From Tropicimonas marinistellae (GTDB taxonomy: Bacteria; Pseudomonadota; Alphaproteobacteria; Rhodobacterales; Rhodobacteraceae): DNA of 64,000 nucleotides. Below, one piece after another: positions 35,224-44,666 of the stretch. The stretch covers positions 248,001-312,000 of the forward strand of contig NZ_LNCI01000006.1 of NCBI RefSeq assembly GCF_001509585.1. The letters run 5' to 3'. A program made the translations under genes and the position numbers. Each line of letters opens with the position of its first letter. Position 1 is the stretch's first letter. Under the pieces are notes generated by a model. It was not told where the DNA came from. It saw nothing but the letters and a program-made list of their open reading frames with translations, and made no database searches.

Positions 35224-37383
35224 ATGGACGACGAGCTCCGCCCCATTCCGGATGGCGCAATTCGCAAGACGATTGCCCAAAGGGTGCGGGACACGGCCAC
35301 CGAAACGGCAGACCGGCGCACGGACGCCCTCGAACAGGCGCGCAATGCCGATCTGGACCTGGCGCTCGGATCGAACGCCCCCTGGGTGCCGGCCTGGGGC
35401 ACCTTCACCAAGGGTCTCGCGCATGATGCATTCGGGCGCGTCAGGAGCACGGACCTGCGCGCGCTGATCGCCGCCCTGAACCAGGCCCCGGACGATGCGG
35501 GCCAATCCGGGGAATCGCCCTTTCCCGGCGTCTACAAGGGCCCCGGCGCAGGCCGCCCCGCGCGGTTCGATGCGCCGCTCTACACCGGCACCTTCGCGCG
35601 CCCGCAGGCCAGCCACAACGGCACGGCCCGCGCCTGGGAAAGCCCGCTCTGCGGCCATGTCTTCGACCTCGAAGGCGCGGATGCCGACCAGACCGCAATG
35701 CCGCCCGCCCCGGAACTGGGCTCCGCCGAGGTCACCGCCGAACTGGCCGAGATCTACTGCGCCGCGTTGCTCCGCGACACGCCGTTCACCGCGTGGCAAA
35801 CGGACCCGGACGTCGCGCAACTCGTGGCAAAGCTCACCACCCTGAGTTTCTTCCAGCCCAACACCCCGCTTCCCCCCGACGCGGTAAAACGCAGGACGGC
35901 GCGCCTCGCGCAGGGCCAACTGACCGAGTCGGTGCTGTTCCGGGGCTCCACACCGGGCGCCAAGGCTGGCCCCTACATCTCCCAGTTCCTGCTGATCGGA
36001 AACGCGGAACGCCCCTCGCCCGCGGCCGAGACCGACGCCGACCCCCTCCCCGGCGATGCCTTCGCGCGCGCGCAGGTCTTCGTTCCCAAACCCGGCGACA
36101 CATCCGCCGCCAACGCCGTCGCGGCGGCCGACGGGTTCATCCGCTACGGCATCCAGGCGATCTCGCAGCAATACATGGGGCACGCCGACGGGCTCGATCA
36201 CATGACCGAATGGGCCAGCTGGCTGGATGTCCAGAACGGCGCGAACCGCAAGGACAATTACGACCATTATCGCGACAGCCCGAGGTTCATCTCGACGCCG
36301 CGCGATCTGGCCACCTACGTCCACTTCGACGCGCTCTACCAGGCCTATCTGAACGCCGTGCTGATCCTGCTCGGCATGGGCGCGGAAACCGATGCCGGCC
36401 TGCCGGAAGGCCCGGGAAACCCCACGCGGGACGCCTTCGCCACATTCGGCGGGCCGCACATCCTCACGCTCGTGACCGAGGTCGCGACGCGGGCGCTGAA
36501 AGCGGTGCGCCGGCAGAAGTACAACATCCATTTGCGCGCGCGCCCGGAGGCGCTGGCCGCCGCCGTCTCCCTGGCCTGGCGCGGCGGAGCGGCGGCCGAC
36601 AGCCTCGGCAATCAGAAAACGGCCTGTATCGCGACGATGCTGGAGCTTGCCAATACCAGCCTGCTCACCCGCATCCGCGACCACAACATGGCGATGAACG
36701 ACGCGATCTGGTCCCGGCAATTCGCGGTCGATCTCGGGCCGCTGGACGCGGCGCACAATGCCCTCCTGCCCATGGCGTTCCCGGAGGGCTCGCCGATGCA
36801 TCCGTCCTACGGGGCCGGTCACGCGACCGTCGCCGGGGCCTGCGTGACGGTGGTGAAGGCGTTCTTCGAGATGTTCGAAACCCCGGTCGCACGCACCGCC
36901 TTCAACATCTACGACGTGGTCGACCGGCCGAAGGGCTACCCCGCCCTCAAGTTTCCCGCCGAACTCTTCGGCGCGGAGAAACACCTGTTGGGCGACAGCG
37001 CGCCGTTCGAGCCCGACCCCGGCGCTGACGGCACCCGGCTCCGCCGGTCCGGCCACGCGCCGGTGACCACGCAGGGCGAGTTGGACAAGCTCGCGGCGAA
37101 CATCTCCATCGGGCGGAACTTCGGCGGCGTCCACTACTACACCGACTATTACGAATCCCTGCGCATGGGCGAACGCATCGCCGTGTCGATCCTGCAGGAA
37201 CAGATGCTGACCTATCGCGAACCGGTCTTCATGCGCTTCACGAGCTTCGACGGCGACCGCATCATGCTCGCCGGCACCGGCGGCAGCCGCGGGCAGAACG
37301 ACGCGCTGGTCTATGTCTGGGACGACCAGGGAACAGGCGGCGACGCCGCGAGCTACGAAAACTGGTGGAACCGTCATAGCTGA
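35224..37383 (+). CDS. vanadium-dependent haloperoxidase family protein
   Basis: A 719-residue member of the PAP2/vanadium haloperoxidase superfamily. All three vanadate-binding regions are visible: KYNIHLRARPE (Lys and Arg), HPSYGAGHATVAGA (Ser, Gly and acid-base His) and SIGRNFGGVHYYTDY (Arg and vanadate-ligand His). These enzymes use peroxide to oxidise halide and halogenate or oxidise organic partners. There is no signal peptide, so it should be cytoplasmic, unlike many exported homologues. It has an AGGAGA site and follows tfuA after 82 bases on the same strand. A role in tailoring the YcaO product is inferred; independent peroxide or iodide metabolism is possible. Confidence 0.88.
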   Translation: MDDELRPIPDGAIRKTIAQRVRDTATETADRRTDALEQARNADLDLALGSNAPWVPAWGTFTKGLAHDAFGRVRSTDLRALIAALNQAPDDAGQSGESPFPGVYKGPGAGRPARFDAPLYTGTFARPQASHNGTARAWESPLCGHVFDLEGADADQTAMPPAPELGSAEVTAELAEIYCAALLRDTPFTAWQTDPDVAQLVAKLTTLSFFQPNTPLPPDAVKRRTARLAQGQLTESVLFRGSTPGAKAGPYISQFLLIGNAERPSPAAETDADPLPGDAFARAQVFVPKPGDTSAANAVAAADGFIRYGIQAISQQYMGHADGLDHMTEWASWLDVQNGANRKDNYDHYRDSPRFISTPRDLATYVHFDALYQAYLNAVLILLGMGAETDAGLPEGPGNPTRDAFATFGGPHILTLVTEVATRALKAVRRQKYNIHLRARPEALAAAVSLAWRGGAAADSLGNQKTACIATMLELANTSLLTRIRDHNMAMNDAIWSRQFAVDLGPLDAAHNALLPMAFPEGSPMHPSYGAGHATVAGACVTVVKAFFEMFETPVARTAFNIYDVVDRPKGYPALKFPAELFGAEKHLLGDSAPFEPDPGADGTRLRRSGHAPVTTQGELDKLAANISIGRNFGGVHYYTDYYESLRMGERIAVSILQEQMLTYREPVFMRFTSFDGDRIMLAGTGGSRGQNDALVYVWDDQGTGGDAASYENWWNRHS

Positions 37384-37448
37384 GGGGGTGGTGGCGCAGG
37401 TCGCTCACGATCACCCACGCCAGATTTGGTCCACGTTCCAGAACGAAA

Positions 37449-37468
37449 CGCCCGGCCAGAGGGGTGGG
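37449..37468. repeat. short repeat, copy A
   Basis: The 20 bases here match 37930-37949 at 19 of 20 positions (core CCCGGCC-n-GAGGGGTGGG). A third partial version, AGGGGTGGGCCGGGCG, is at about 37488-37503. Close by (about 37534-37554) is a GTAGGGCGGGCTTCAGCCC hairpin of the kind found as dispersed extragenic repeats. No gene is seen between the haloperoxidase stop and 37674. Confidence 0.5.
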
Positions 37469-37673
37469 CGAGAGACGCCCGATCAATAGGGGTGGGCCGG
37501 GCGATGGAGAACGTTTTCACAGAATGGTTCGGCGTAGGGCGGGCTTCAGCCCGGCGGCCCGCATCACGGTGTATGGCGGCCAGTCGGACGAAACCCCAGC
37601 CCATGATTGCTTCCATTCGCCGCGCGGCCTCGGGATTGCGTTCCCCCGGCTCCGGGCGAAACTCCCCATCACG

Positions 37674-37901
37674 ATGGCAGAAACCGATCCCCTCGAACCC
37701 CTCGGATTGCTGCACCGGATTCGCCGGCGCCGCGAACGGCGCCGGCTCGAGCTGATCTACGAAAACCCGCGCGGAACGCGGAAGGGCTGGGCGCGGGCGC
37801 ACCGCGGAATCGGCTACGCCCGCAGCGTCCTGTGGTCCGTGTTCTGGACCGTGGCCATCGTGTTCGGCGGCGCGGCCTTGGCAATCCACTTTCTTGCGTA
37901 A
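37674..37901 (+). CDS. small single-pass membrane protein, 75 aa
   Basis: An ORF with a basic N-terminal half (HRIRRRRERRRLELIYENPRG) and a clear C-terminal transmembrane segment (VLWSVFWTVAIVFGGAALAIHFLA). Codon use resembles real genes. The ATG at 37674 has no strong ribosome site. No family recognised. It lies in an otherwise gene-poor stretch after the haloperoxidase gene and is convergent with lepA. It could be an inner-membrane anchor protein, but this is only a shape-based guess. Confidence 0.5.
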   Translation: MAETDPLEPLGLLHRIRRRRERRRLELIYENPRGTRKGWARAHRGIGYARSVLWSVFWTVAIVFGGAALAIHFLA

Positions 37902-38352
37902 CACCCGCTCTTCTAGGAACGGAGGGCAGCGCCCGGCCCGAGGGGTGGGTAGACCGGGCCTCGACGCTGCGGTTTTCCGGACACAGCGCAAACACCCACG
38001 GAACGTTGCCCGGCCGACCAGCCCGGGCCGCGCCCGACCCTCCCCCCGGGAGGGCGCATTGGCGATGCCGCACACCGCACAACCCGAGTCCGGGGCTTTG
38101 GGATAAAGCGGTGACCACACCCGTTCCGAAGCGCCCACCCAGGATCGGGCGCGGCCCTATGCGCCCCACTTCATCGCCGCAAAGAACCCGCGTGCGGTGC
38201 TTGTCGCGCCCGAACGCGCTGCCCGTCCTCGTTGGGAATTGCCCTTCGGACTCCGCGACCCCTTAACAGGTCGTGAATCCGGCCTCGTAACCCATTGAAA
38301 TCATGAGGATCGAAATCTGTCTCACGATGAGACACCCGCGCAGTCGCCGGCT
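37902..38352. other. gene-free stretch before lepA 3' end
   Basis: About 450 bases holding the second repeat copy (37930-37949), a GC-rich inverted segment (CCCGGGCC near 38022) and, near the lepA stop, a 7-bp inverted repeat TGTCTCA-CGA-TGAGACA (38318-38334) that may be part of the lepA terminator although no T run follows. No credible ORF. Confidence 0.45.
37930..37949. repeat. short repeat, copy B
   Basis: Matches 37449-37468 at 19 of 20 positions. It is followed by an inverted segment (GGCCCGA ... CCGGGCC) that can fold. Confidence 0.5.
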
Positions 38353-40152
38353 TCAGCTATCCATCTTCAAGGCGTTGATGAAGGCTTCCTGCGGGATGTC
38401 CACCTTGCCGAACTGCCGCATCTTCTTCTTGCCGGCCTTCTGCTTCTCCAGCAGCTTCTTCTTCCGCGTCGCATCCCCGCCGTAACACTTGGCCGTCACA
38501 TCCTTCCGCATCGCCGAGAGCGTCTCGCGGGCGATCACCCGGCCCCCGATGGCCGCCTGGATCGGGATCTTGAACATGTGGCGCGGGATCAGCTCCTTGA
38601 GCTTCTCGCACATCGCCCGGCCCCGCATCTCCGCCCGGTCTCGGTGGACCATCATCGACAGCGCATCCACCGGCTCCTCGTTCACCAGCACGGACATCTT
38701 CACGAGATTGTCGGTGCGGTAGCCCTGCAGCTGGTAGTCGAAGCTGGCGTAGCCCTTGGTGACGGATTTCAGCCGGTCGTAGAAGTCGAAGACCACCTCG
38801 TTGAGCGGCAGGTCATAGACCACCATGGCGCGGGAGCCTGCATAGGTGAGGTCCTCCTGGATACCGCGCCGGTCCTGGCAGAGTTTCAGCACGTCGCCGA
38901 GGTATTCGTCCGGCACCAGGATCGTCGCCTTGATGCGCGGCTCCTCGATATGGTCGATATCCGCCGGGTCCGGCATGTCGGCCGGGTTGTGCAACTCGAT
39001 GGTCTCGCCGGAGCGCAAATGGATCTGATAGATCACGCTGGGCGCGGTGGTGATCAGCTCGATGTCGTACTCGCGCTCGATCCGGTCGCGGATCACCTCC
39101 AGATGCAGCAGGCCGAGGAAGCCGCACCGGAAGCCGAAGCCGAGCGCGGCGGAGGTCTCCATCTCGTAGGAGAAGCTGGCATCGTTCAGCGCGAGTTTCT
39201 CGATGGCCGTGCGAAGATCCTCGAACTCGGCATTGTCCACGGGGAACAGGCCGCAGAAAACCACCGGCTGCGCCGGCTTGAAGCCCGGCAGGGGTGCGGT
39301 GCAGGGCTTCTTCTGATGCGTGATCGTGTCGCCCACCCGGGTATCGCGGACTTGCTTGATCGAGGCCGTGAGAATCCCGATCTCGCCCGGACCGAGCTCG
39401 GCAATGTCCTGCATCTGCGGGCGAAGAACGGCAAGCTTGTCGACACCGTACTTGGCCCCCGTCTGCATCATCAGGATGTTGTCGCCCTTGCGGATCACCC
39501 CGTCCATGACCCGGATCATGACAACGACGCCGAGATAGGGGTCGTACCACGAATCCACCAGCATCGCCTTGAGCGGCGCGTCGCGGTCGCCCGTGGGCGC
39601 CGGCAGCCGCGTGACGATGGCCTCCAGAACGTCGGGGATGCCAACCCCAGTCTTGGCGGAGATCAGGCAGGCGTCCGAGGCGTCGATACCGATCACATCC
39701 TCGATCTGCTCGGCAATGCGCTCGGGCTCCGCCGCGGGCAGGTCGATCTTGTTCAGAACCGGCACAATCTCGTGGTCGGCCTCGATGGCGGTATAGACAT
39801 TGGCGAGCGTCTGCGCCTCCACGCCCTGCGTGGCGTCCACGACCAGTAGCGAGCCCTCGACCGCGCGCATCGACCGGGAAACCTCATACGCGAAGTCCAC
39901 ATGGCCCGGCGTGTCGATCAGGTTAAGGATATAGGTTTCTCCATCCTTCGCCGGATATTCGATTCGTACCGAATTCGCCTTGATGGTGATCCCGCGCTCG
40001 CGCTCAATATCCATCGCGTCGAGCAACTGCTCCTTCATATCGCGCTCGGCGACGGTGCCCGTCATCTGGATGAGCCGGTCGGCAAGCGTGGATTTGCCGT
40101 GGTCAATATGGGCGACGATGGAGAAGTTGCGGATATGGCTGAGCTCGGTCAT
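38353..40152 (-). CDS. lepA: elongation factor 4 (LepA)
   Basis: A 599-residue translational GTPase. G1 AHIDHGKST, the switch region [13 protein letters not shown]3 DTPGHVDF and G4 NKID are all present, followed by EF-G-like domains and the LepA-specific C-terminal domain ending [18 protein letters not shown]. It back-translocates or remodels stalled ribosomes and affects initiation. The start ATG at 40152 gives the standard N-terminus [14 protein letters not shown]. It is probably monocistronic: upstream are 278 bases without a gene. Confidence 0.98.
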   Translation of the reverse strand: MTELSHIRNFSIVAHIDHGKSTLADRLIQMTGTVAERDMKEQLLDAMDIERERGITIKANSVRIEYPAKDGETYILNLIDTPGHVDFAYEVSRSMRAVEGSLLVVDATQGVEAQTLANVYTAIEADHEIVPVLNKIDLPAAEPERIAEQIEDVIGIDASDACLISAKTGVGIPDVLEAIVTRLPAPTGDRDAPLKAMLVDSWYDPYLGVVVMIRVMDGVIRKGDNILMMQTGAKYGVDKLAVLRPQMQDIAELGPGEIGILTASIKQVRDTRVGDTITHQKKPCTAPLPGFKPAQPVVFCGLFPVDNAEFEDLRTAIEKLALNDASFSYEMETSAALGFGFRCGFLGLLHLEVIRDRIEREYDIELITTAPSVIYQIHLRSGETIELHNPADMPDPADIDHIEEPRIKATILVPDEYLGDVLKLCQDRRGIQEDLTYAGSRAMVVYDLPLNEVVFDFYDRLKSVTKGYASFDYQLQGYRTDNLVKMSVLVNEEPVDALSMMVHRDRAEMRGRAMCEKLKELIPRHMFKIPIQAAIGGRVIARETLSAMRKDVTAKCYGGDATRKKKLLEKQKAGKKKMRQFGKVDIPQEAFINALKMDS

Positions 40153-40430
40153 GGGCGGGATATGATTTGCTTTGCGGACACGGTCAAGATGGGTTGCGAC
40201 GGCGACGGTTCCCTTTGAGCGGCAGGGTGATCGCCGGGCGGTCGGTTCGGTCGCATCTGGCGTTGTCCCGGCCTTTCGCCGAGCATGCCGCGTGCCAATG
40301 TCGGACGAACCGGCACAACGCCGATGCATTGGCCCACCCGCCGAAGCTCCGACTGAAAGGGAGATACGCTTCCCCCCACATCGCGCGAGGCCGTGACACA
40401 ATTGGTTTCTTACCCTGAGCCCTATTCAAC

Positions 40431-40706
40431 TCAGAACACGATACGGAACCCGGGTGGGGGTGCGTCGGACAGGTCCTCCCGCTCCACGGCCGTCACATGC
40501 GCGCCCGGGGGGCCGTGTTCAATCGCGCGGATCATCTCGGAAACGCTGTCCGATGCACCGGACAGGACGGCGGATACCGTGCCGTCCGCCTCATTACTCA
40601 CCCAGCCATCGACGCCGTGGTGCGATGCGGCCGCCTGGCACCAGGCGCGATAGCCCACGGCCTGCACCCGCCCGTGAATCCGCAATTTCACTACAGTGGA
40701 TTCCAT
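40431..40706 (-). CDS. acyP: acylphosphatase
   Basis: A 91-residue acylphosphatase of normal length. The phosphate cradle GRVQAVGYRAW carries the catalytic Arg, and GWVSNEADGTV carries the catalytic Asn. It hydrolyses carboxyl-phosphate bonds such as acetyl- or carbamoyl-phosphate in the cytoplasm. It lies 278 bases upstream of lepA on the same strand and is otherwise isolated. Confidence 0.95.
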   Translation of the reverse strand: MESTVVKLRIHGRVQAVGYRAWCQAAASHHGVDGWVSNEADGTVSAVLSGASDSVSEMIRAIEHGPPGAHVTAVEREDLSDAPPPGFRIVF

Positions 40707-40847
40707 CGTCCCAGCCTCCTCTCCGGCCCGACCGGACCTGCCTGCTAGATCGCTTCCCTAGCACATAGTAGCAATAAACACGGTCGCTGGCCTGCGGCTC
40801 CTTCGGGGTGCGGGCGAGCACGGTGCCGGACGGTTCAGACTAAGGAC

Positions 40848-41438
40848 CTAGCCTGAGGAATACGGGTCTGCGGGTGCGCGGCTGGCCGAAAGCGTCTGTT
40901 GCCGGCCCTGAACGAGCCCCTCGATGGCATCTGCAAGGTGGACTTCCTGGATGTTGTAGTCGCCTCGTTCCACCCGCAAGCGGTGCGCCTCGATCATTAC
41001 GTCGCCGTGGGTGCAGCCTGCCGGAGGCTCGAACCGGTAGCAGGCAAGTTCGATCAGCAACCCCATCGGATCAGTGAAGTAGATCGAATCCATGAAGCCT
41101 CGATCCTTCGGGCCGGAATGGCGGATTCCGCGTTCATCCAGCCGCTCGACAGCCTGCGAGAAGGTTGCCTTGCTCACGTTGAAGGCGAGGTGATGCACAC
41201 AGCCCGGCTCCGTTGGGGTGCGCCGGGGATCCGGCTGCCGCGTCTCGTTGGTGAAGACAGTGATCAGGCGCCCGTCGCCCGGATCGAAATAAAGATGCCC
41301 CTCATCGGGGTTGTCTAGGTTCGGCTGATCGAAAACGAATGGCATCCCCAGAACGCCTTCCCAGAAATCGATCGAAGTTTGCCGGTCGGCGCCGGTAAGC
41401 GTGATGTGATGCACGCCCTGTGCCTGCAACTTGCGCAT
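40848..41438 (-). CDS. VOC family metalloprotein (glyoxalase/dioxygenase-like)
   Basis: A 196-residue vicinal-oxygen-chelate protein. Two beta-alpha-beta-beta-beta modules are visible: the first around GVHHITLTGADRQTSIDFWEGVLGM, the second around GCVHHLAFNV ending GLLIELACYRF. The His residues at the starts and the Glu at the end form a typical metal site. The extended C-terminus resembles the ring-cleaving dioxygenase-like group. The reaction is not assignable. The start has a GGAGGA site. Confidence 0.85.
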   Translation of the reverse strand: MRKLQAQGVHHITLTGADRQTSIDFWEGVLGMPFVFDQPNLDNPDEGHLYFDPGDGRLITVFTNETRQPDPRRTPTEPGCVHHLAFNVSKATFSQAVERLDERGIRHSGPKDRGFMDSIYFTDPMGLLIELACYRFEPPAGCTHGDVMIEAHRLRVERGDYNIQEVHLADAIEGLVQGRQQTLSASRAPADPYSSG

Positions 41439-41558
41439 GTCTGTCCTCCGCAACGTGTTCGAGGAATCGTAGCGCAGACATTCCGGATGGCAAAATGCAA
41501 CCGGCGCCCCGATACAAGGGCGCCGGAAAAGGCTTGCGTGCGAATCGCCAATCGCGTG

Positions 41559-42476
41559 TCAGGCGATTGTGTCGCCGTCGTCGAAGATACGGATATCGTT
41601 GATCAGGATATCGGCGTCCTTGATACCGCGCATGACAATCTCCTGATCGCCGAAATCAAAGACAACCCGGCCCTTGACCACGTCGGCAAACTCGTTGACG
41701 ACCTGTTTTCGGGTGAGGTCCGCGCCGTCCCAAAGACCGGCATGGAATGCCAGGGTATCGACGTCGTTCTCGAAATCCATGACCTTGTCGCGACCAGCCG
41801 CATCGGTAAACGCGATCACGTCCTGGCCGAGCCCGCCGGTGAGCTCGTCGTCGCCCGCGCCGCCGACGATCAGGTCGGCGCCCTTCCCGCCACCGATTGT
41901 ATCGTCACCGCGCTGGCCAAAGAGCGCATCCGATTTGGATCCGCCCATTATCGTGTCATCGCCCTTGCCGCCCTTGAGCAGATCGCTCCCGTCGCGACCC
42001 TTCATCATGTCGTTGCCTTTATATCCAAGGGCAACATCATCGGATGAACTCAGCTTGAACGTGTCGGCACCGCTGAACATCTTCTGCAACAGTTGAACGT
42101 CGTCCTTGGTCGATCCCGTCTCCATCGCCGCGGTGATCTCCGCCGCGTCTATCGAGATCTTCTGGACCGCCCACATCTTGTTCCAGTTCTCGCCGTCCCA
42201 ATACTCGAGAAACCAGCCGGTCACGGTCCCGCCGATCATCGCATTGTCGGTGCTTTCGCCGGCGTCACCTTCGGCGAGGATGTTCGCCCCGGCGAACTGC
42301 ATGTTCAGGGAGACACCATCCTCCTCGAAGACGATGCCAAAAGCATCTCGGTACTTCGTGCCCCAGTACCGGAAAGGCTCGTTGTCGTAGAACGCGAAGC
42401 TCAGCGCATTGTCGAGTACGACACTGAAGTTGAACCCGTCCTGCCCGAAGAAATCCGCCGCACGCACGTTAGCCAC
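41559..42476 (-). CDS. RTX calcium-binding protein
   Basis: A 305-residue protein without a signal peptide. About residues 150-220 contain six or so glycine-rich nonapeptides (such as GGKGDDTIM, GQRGDDTIG and GGAGDDELT) that form a calcium beta-roll, and the C-terminal 80 residues resemble a type I secretion signal region. It should be exported in one step by a TolC-dependent machine, which is not encoded nearby. The N-terminal 140 residues are a beta-rich domain I do not recognise. The start is GTG with GGAGATACCA before it. Likely a surface or extracellular protein. Confidence 0.85.
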   Translation of the reverse strand: MANVRAADFFGQDGFNFSVVLDNALSFAFYDNEPFRYWGTKYRDAFGIVFEEDGVSLNMQFAGANILAEGDAGESTDNAMIGGTVTGWFLEYWDGENWNKMWAVQKISIDAAEITAAMETGSTKDDVQLLQKMFSGADTFKLSSSDDVALGYKGNDMMKGRDGSDLLKGGKGDDTIMGGSKSDALFGQRGDDTIGGGKGADLIVGGAGDDELTGGLGQDVIAFTDAAGRDKVMDFENDVDTLAFHAGLWDGADLTRKQVVNEFADVVKGRVVFDFGDQEIVMRGIKDADILINDIRIFDDGDTIA

Positions 42477-42695
42477 TGGTATCTCCTAATTTTCGTCTCT
42501 GCCCCATCGCCGCCACAATAGCTATCAGCGGGTTCAAACGGGTGTCAAACACGGGCAAGTGAACCGGCACGCTTTCGCTGTCAATCCCCTGCGGATCCCG
42601 ATGGGGTTCACGGTCGCGCGAACGAGACGCCTTCGCCCCCCCTGCTGCAGTGGTTTGCGGCAGTGGAAGCGGTTTTCTGCCGAGCGCATCTGCCC

Positions 42696-43769
42696 TCAGG
42701 ACGGTTTCAGCGCCCGACTGCGCGCCGGCCGGAACGTCCGCCGAATCCACCGTCGAAGCGGCGTTTCGAAGAAGCGGAAGGACAACTCGCCAGACACCAG
42801 GGTCACTCCAAGGATCAATCCGATCAGAACGCCCGGCGGGAGCGTGAGCGGGTCAAGTCCGGTCGTCTGAGCAATCGTTGGAATCGCAAGGTAGATGACT
42901 GGTACATGCAGGAGGTAAATCGAATAGGAGATGCGTCCGAGCCAGCGCAGCGGCGGCACCGAAAGCACCCGCGCCACGTGGCCCTCGTCACGGCTTGTCA
43001 GCAGCACCACCGCTGCCAAAGGAAGAACGAGCACGACACTGAAGACCGCGTTGGCCATGGCGACCGCGACCGCGGCGAGAGCGCTAGCCAACACGATGCG
43101 GCGCGTGTTCGGCGTCATCAGGTCATAAATGCCCCGGTGCCGGTGCAGCAACATACCCAGTGCAAATCCCGGGATCGCCCGTTGCAGCATCGCGCCCTTA
43201 TGCAACATGAGGCCACTGAATGCTGTCTCGAGCCAGGCGTAGCCAGCCACAACGAGCGCCGGTAACAACCAACTCGCCCCACGCCGCGCGGACAGCAGGA
43301 GCAAGGTCGGGAACGCGAGGTAGGCGGCCCATTCGCCACTAATCGACCAGGACGGAAAATTGAACGCCTCGAAATGCGCATAGGCGGGCGTCCAGCCGTG
43401 GACGAGCGCGAAACTCTTGGCGGCGTGGACCTGAAGGCCCGGGTCCGAGAGCTTCCCCTGCAAAAGGTACAACACCACCATCACGAGTGTGGTCGCGAAA
43501 TGAAGGGGATAGATTCTTGCCAACCGGGCGACGAAGAACTCCGACATTGCCGCGCCGCTCGGCATCGCTTCCATGCGTTCGGCATAGACATGGCAAAGCA
43601 CGAAGCCGCTGAGCACGAAGAAGAGATCCACCATGATGTCGGCGGAGTTGACGAAGGTCAGCGCGACATGGGTGACAGTCTCGGGCACGAAGTACTGAGC
43701 GAGGTGCATCAGCACTACCAGCGATGCCGCAATGCCGCGTATCGACGTGTGGCTCCTGATCTCCTGCAT
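42696..43769 (-). CDS. acyltransferase family 3 (OafA/YrhL-like)
   Basis: A 357-residue integral membrane acyltransferase with about ten hydrophobic helices. The N-terminal active-site His lies in LVVLMHLAQYF, and the FFVLSGFVLCHVYAERM segment is typical of the family. These proteins O-acetylate surface polysaccharides, lipopolysaccharide or peptidoglycan, or act on small molecules. The start has AGAAGGG. It is upstream of the RTX gene on the same strand, 219 bases away; no polysaccharide genes are near. Confidence 0.9.
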   Translation of the reverse strand: MQEIRSHTSIRGIAASLVVLMHLAQYFVPETVTHVALTFVNSADIMVDLFFVLSGFVLCHVYAERMEAMPSGAAMSEFFVARLARIYPLHFATTLVMVVLYLLQGKLSDPGLQVHAAKSFALVHGWTPAYAHFEAFNFPSWSISGEWAAYLAFPTLLLLSARRGASWLLPALVVAGYAWLETAFSGLMLHKGAMLQRAIPGFALGMLLHRHRGIYDLMTPNTRRIVLASALAAVAVAMANAVFSVVLVLPLAAVVLLTSRDEGHVARVLSVPPLRWLGRISYSIYLLHVPVIYLAIPTIAQTTGLDPLTLPPGVLIGLILGVTLVSGELSFRFFETPLRRWIRRTFRPARSRALKPS

Positions 43770-44248
43770 TCTGCCCTTCTACTTAGGCTCCTGGGCGTGC
43801 GCTGAGCGCGCGCAGCCGCCTGCACGCTCCGCTGCAACTCGTTGAACACGCAGCTTGTGGCTTTTGCATGACCGAGCCGAGCCTGTGCGAGGGCAGGTGC
43901 CGCCACGCCCGAGAGGCGGCGACCGGCGCACGGAGGGCCAACGCCGCGGAATCTGCGATACGCGCAACCGGGATGCAGACAGCGAATTCCCCAATGGCGT
44001 TGGTCACGTTTTGCGCGACGATGCCGCCTGGAGACACACGGGAGCCGTGGCAAGGCGTGGGCAGCGGGCGTCATGGAAATCAATCACTCGGCCGGGCAGA
44101 CCTGTGGCCCGACACGCCCGCCGGGCGTTCAATCGACGTTTCCGAGCACGCTAAACATTGAAATCGGTCCGCTCTTCTGGCACCAATTGTCCATTGGGCC
44201 AGCATCGCGCCAAGACGGACGGCCCGCATGAAATCGAGGCAGAGCACG
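43770..44248. other. gene-free stretch
   Basis: About 479 bases between the divergent acyltransferase and the small exported protein. Short frames exist on both strands but show no ribosome sites or recognisable composition. The only pattern I note is a small inverted repeat CCAAT-TGTCC-ATTGG (44183-44197) ahead of the exported protein, which could be an operator. Confidence 0.4.
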
Positions 44249-44572
44249 ATGAAATCCCTAACGACATTCGTCCTAGCAGCGGCGCTGGCCGTTCCTGCAG
44301 GCGTTGTGACCACGCCTGCCGCCGAAGCCGGTTCCACGATCGAGCGGGCCTGCATGAAATCCAACCGACGGGCGGCCTCCAAACCGCTCTGCGGTTGTAT
44401 TCAGCAGGTCGCCGACCAGATGCTGACGCGCAGCGATCAGCGAAAGGCAGCGAAGTTCTTCAAGGACCCGCACCGGGCACAGGAAATCCGTCAGTCCGAC
44501 CGTGCGTCGGACGAGGCGTTTTGGAAGCGATACAAGGCCTTCGGCACCACCGCTGGCAACATCTGTCAGTAG
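44249..44572 (+). CDS. small exported protein with CxC motif
   Basis: A 107-residue protein with a clear signal peptide (KSLTTFVLAAALAVPAG, cleavage near AEAG) and a mature part containing four cysteines: CMKS, the pair in PLCGCIQQVAD and a near-terminal Cys. This pattern is common in Rhodobacterales, where it is often labelled 'arginine transporter' without good basis. It is probably a periplasmic disulfide-bonded protein of unknown function. I chose the ATG at 44249 over 44228 because a GAGG stretch precedes it and the signal peptide then has a normal N-region. Confidence 0.8.
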   Translation: MKSLTTFVLAAALAVPAGVVTTPAAEAGSTIERACMKSNRRAASKPLCGCIQQVADQMLTRSDQRKAAKFFKDPHRAQEIRQSDRASDEAFWKRYKAFGTTAGNICQ

Positions 44573-44666
44573 AACGGATTGGCTCCTCGGCCGAATGGCC
44601 CTCCCTTCCAGCGCGCGGGACCGATTTGGCGCTCGGGGAACCAGTGACCTTCGCCGTCCGAATGCC

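Noticed and set aside
38318-38334. Inverted repeat TGTCTCA-CGA-TGAGACA as lepA terminator
   Set aside because: The stem is short and no T run follows on the minus strand; kept only as a note in the region entry.
43868-44161. 97-codon frame in the acyltransferase upstream region
   Set aside because: No ribosome site, atypical composition and no recognisable features on either strand here.
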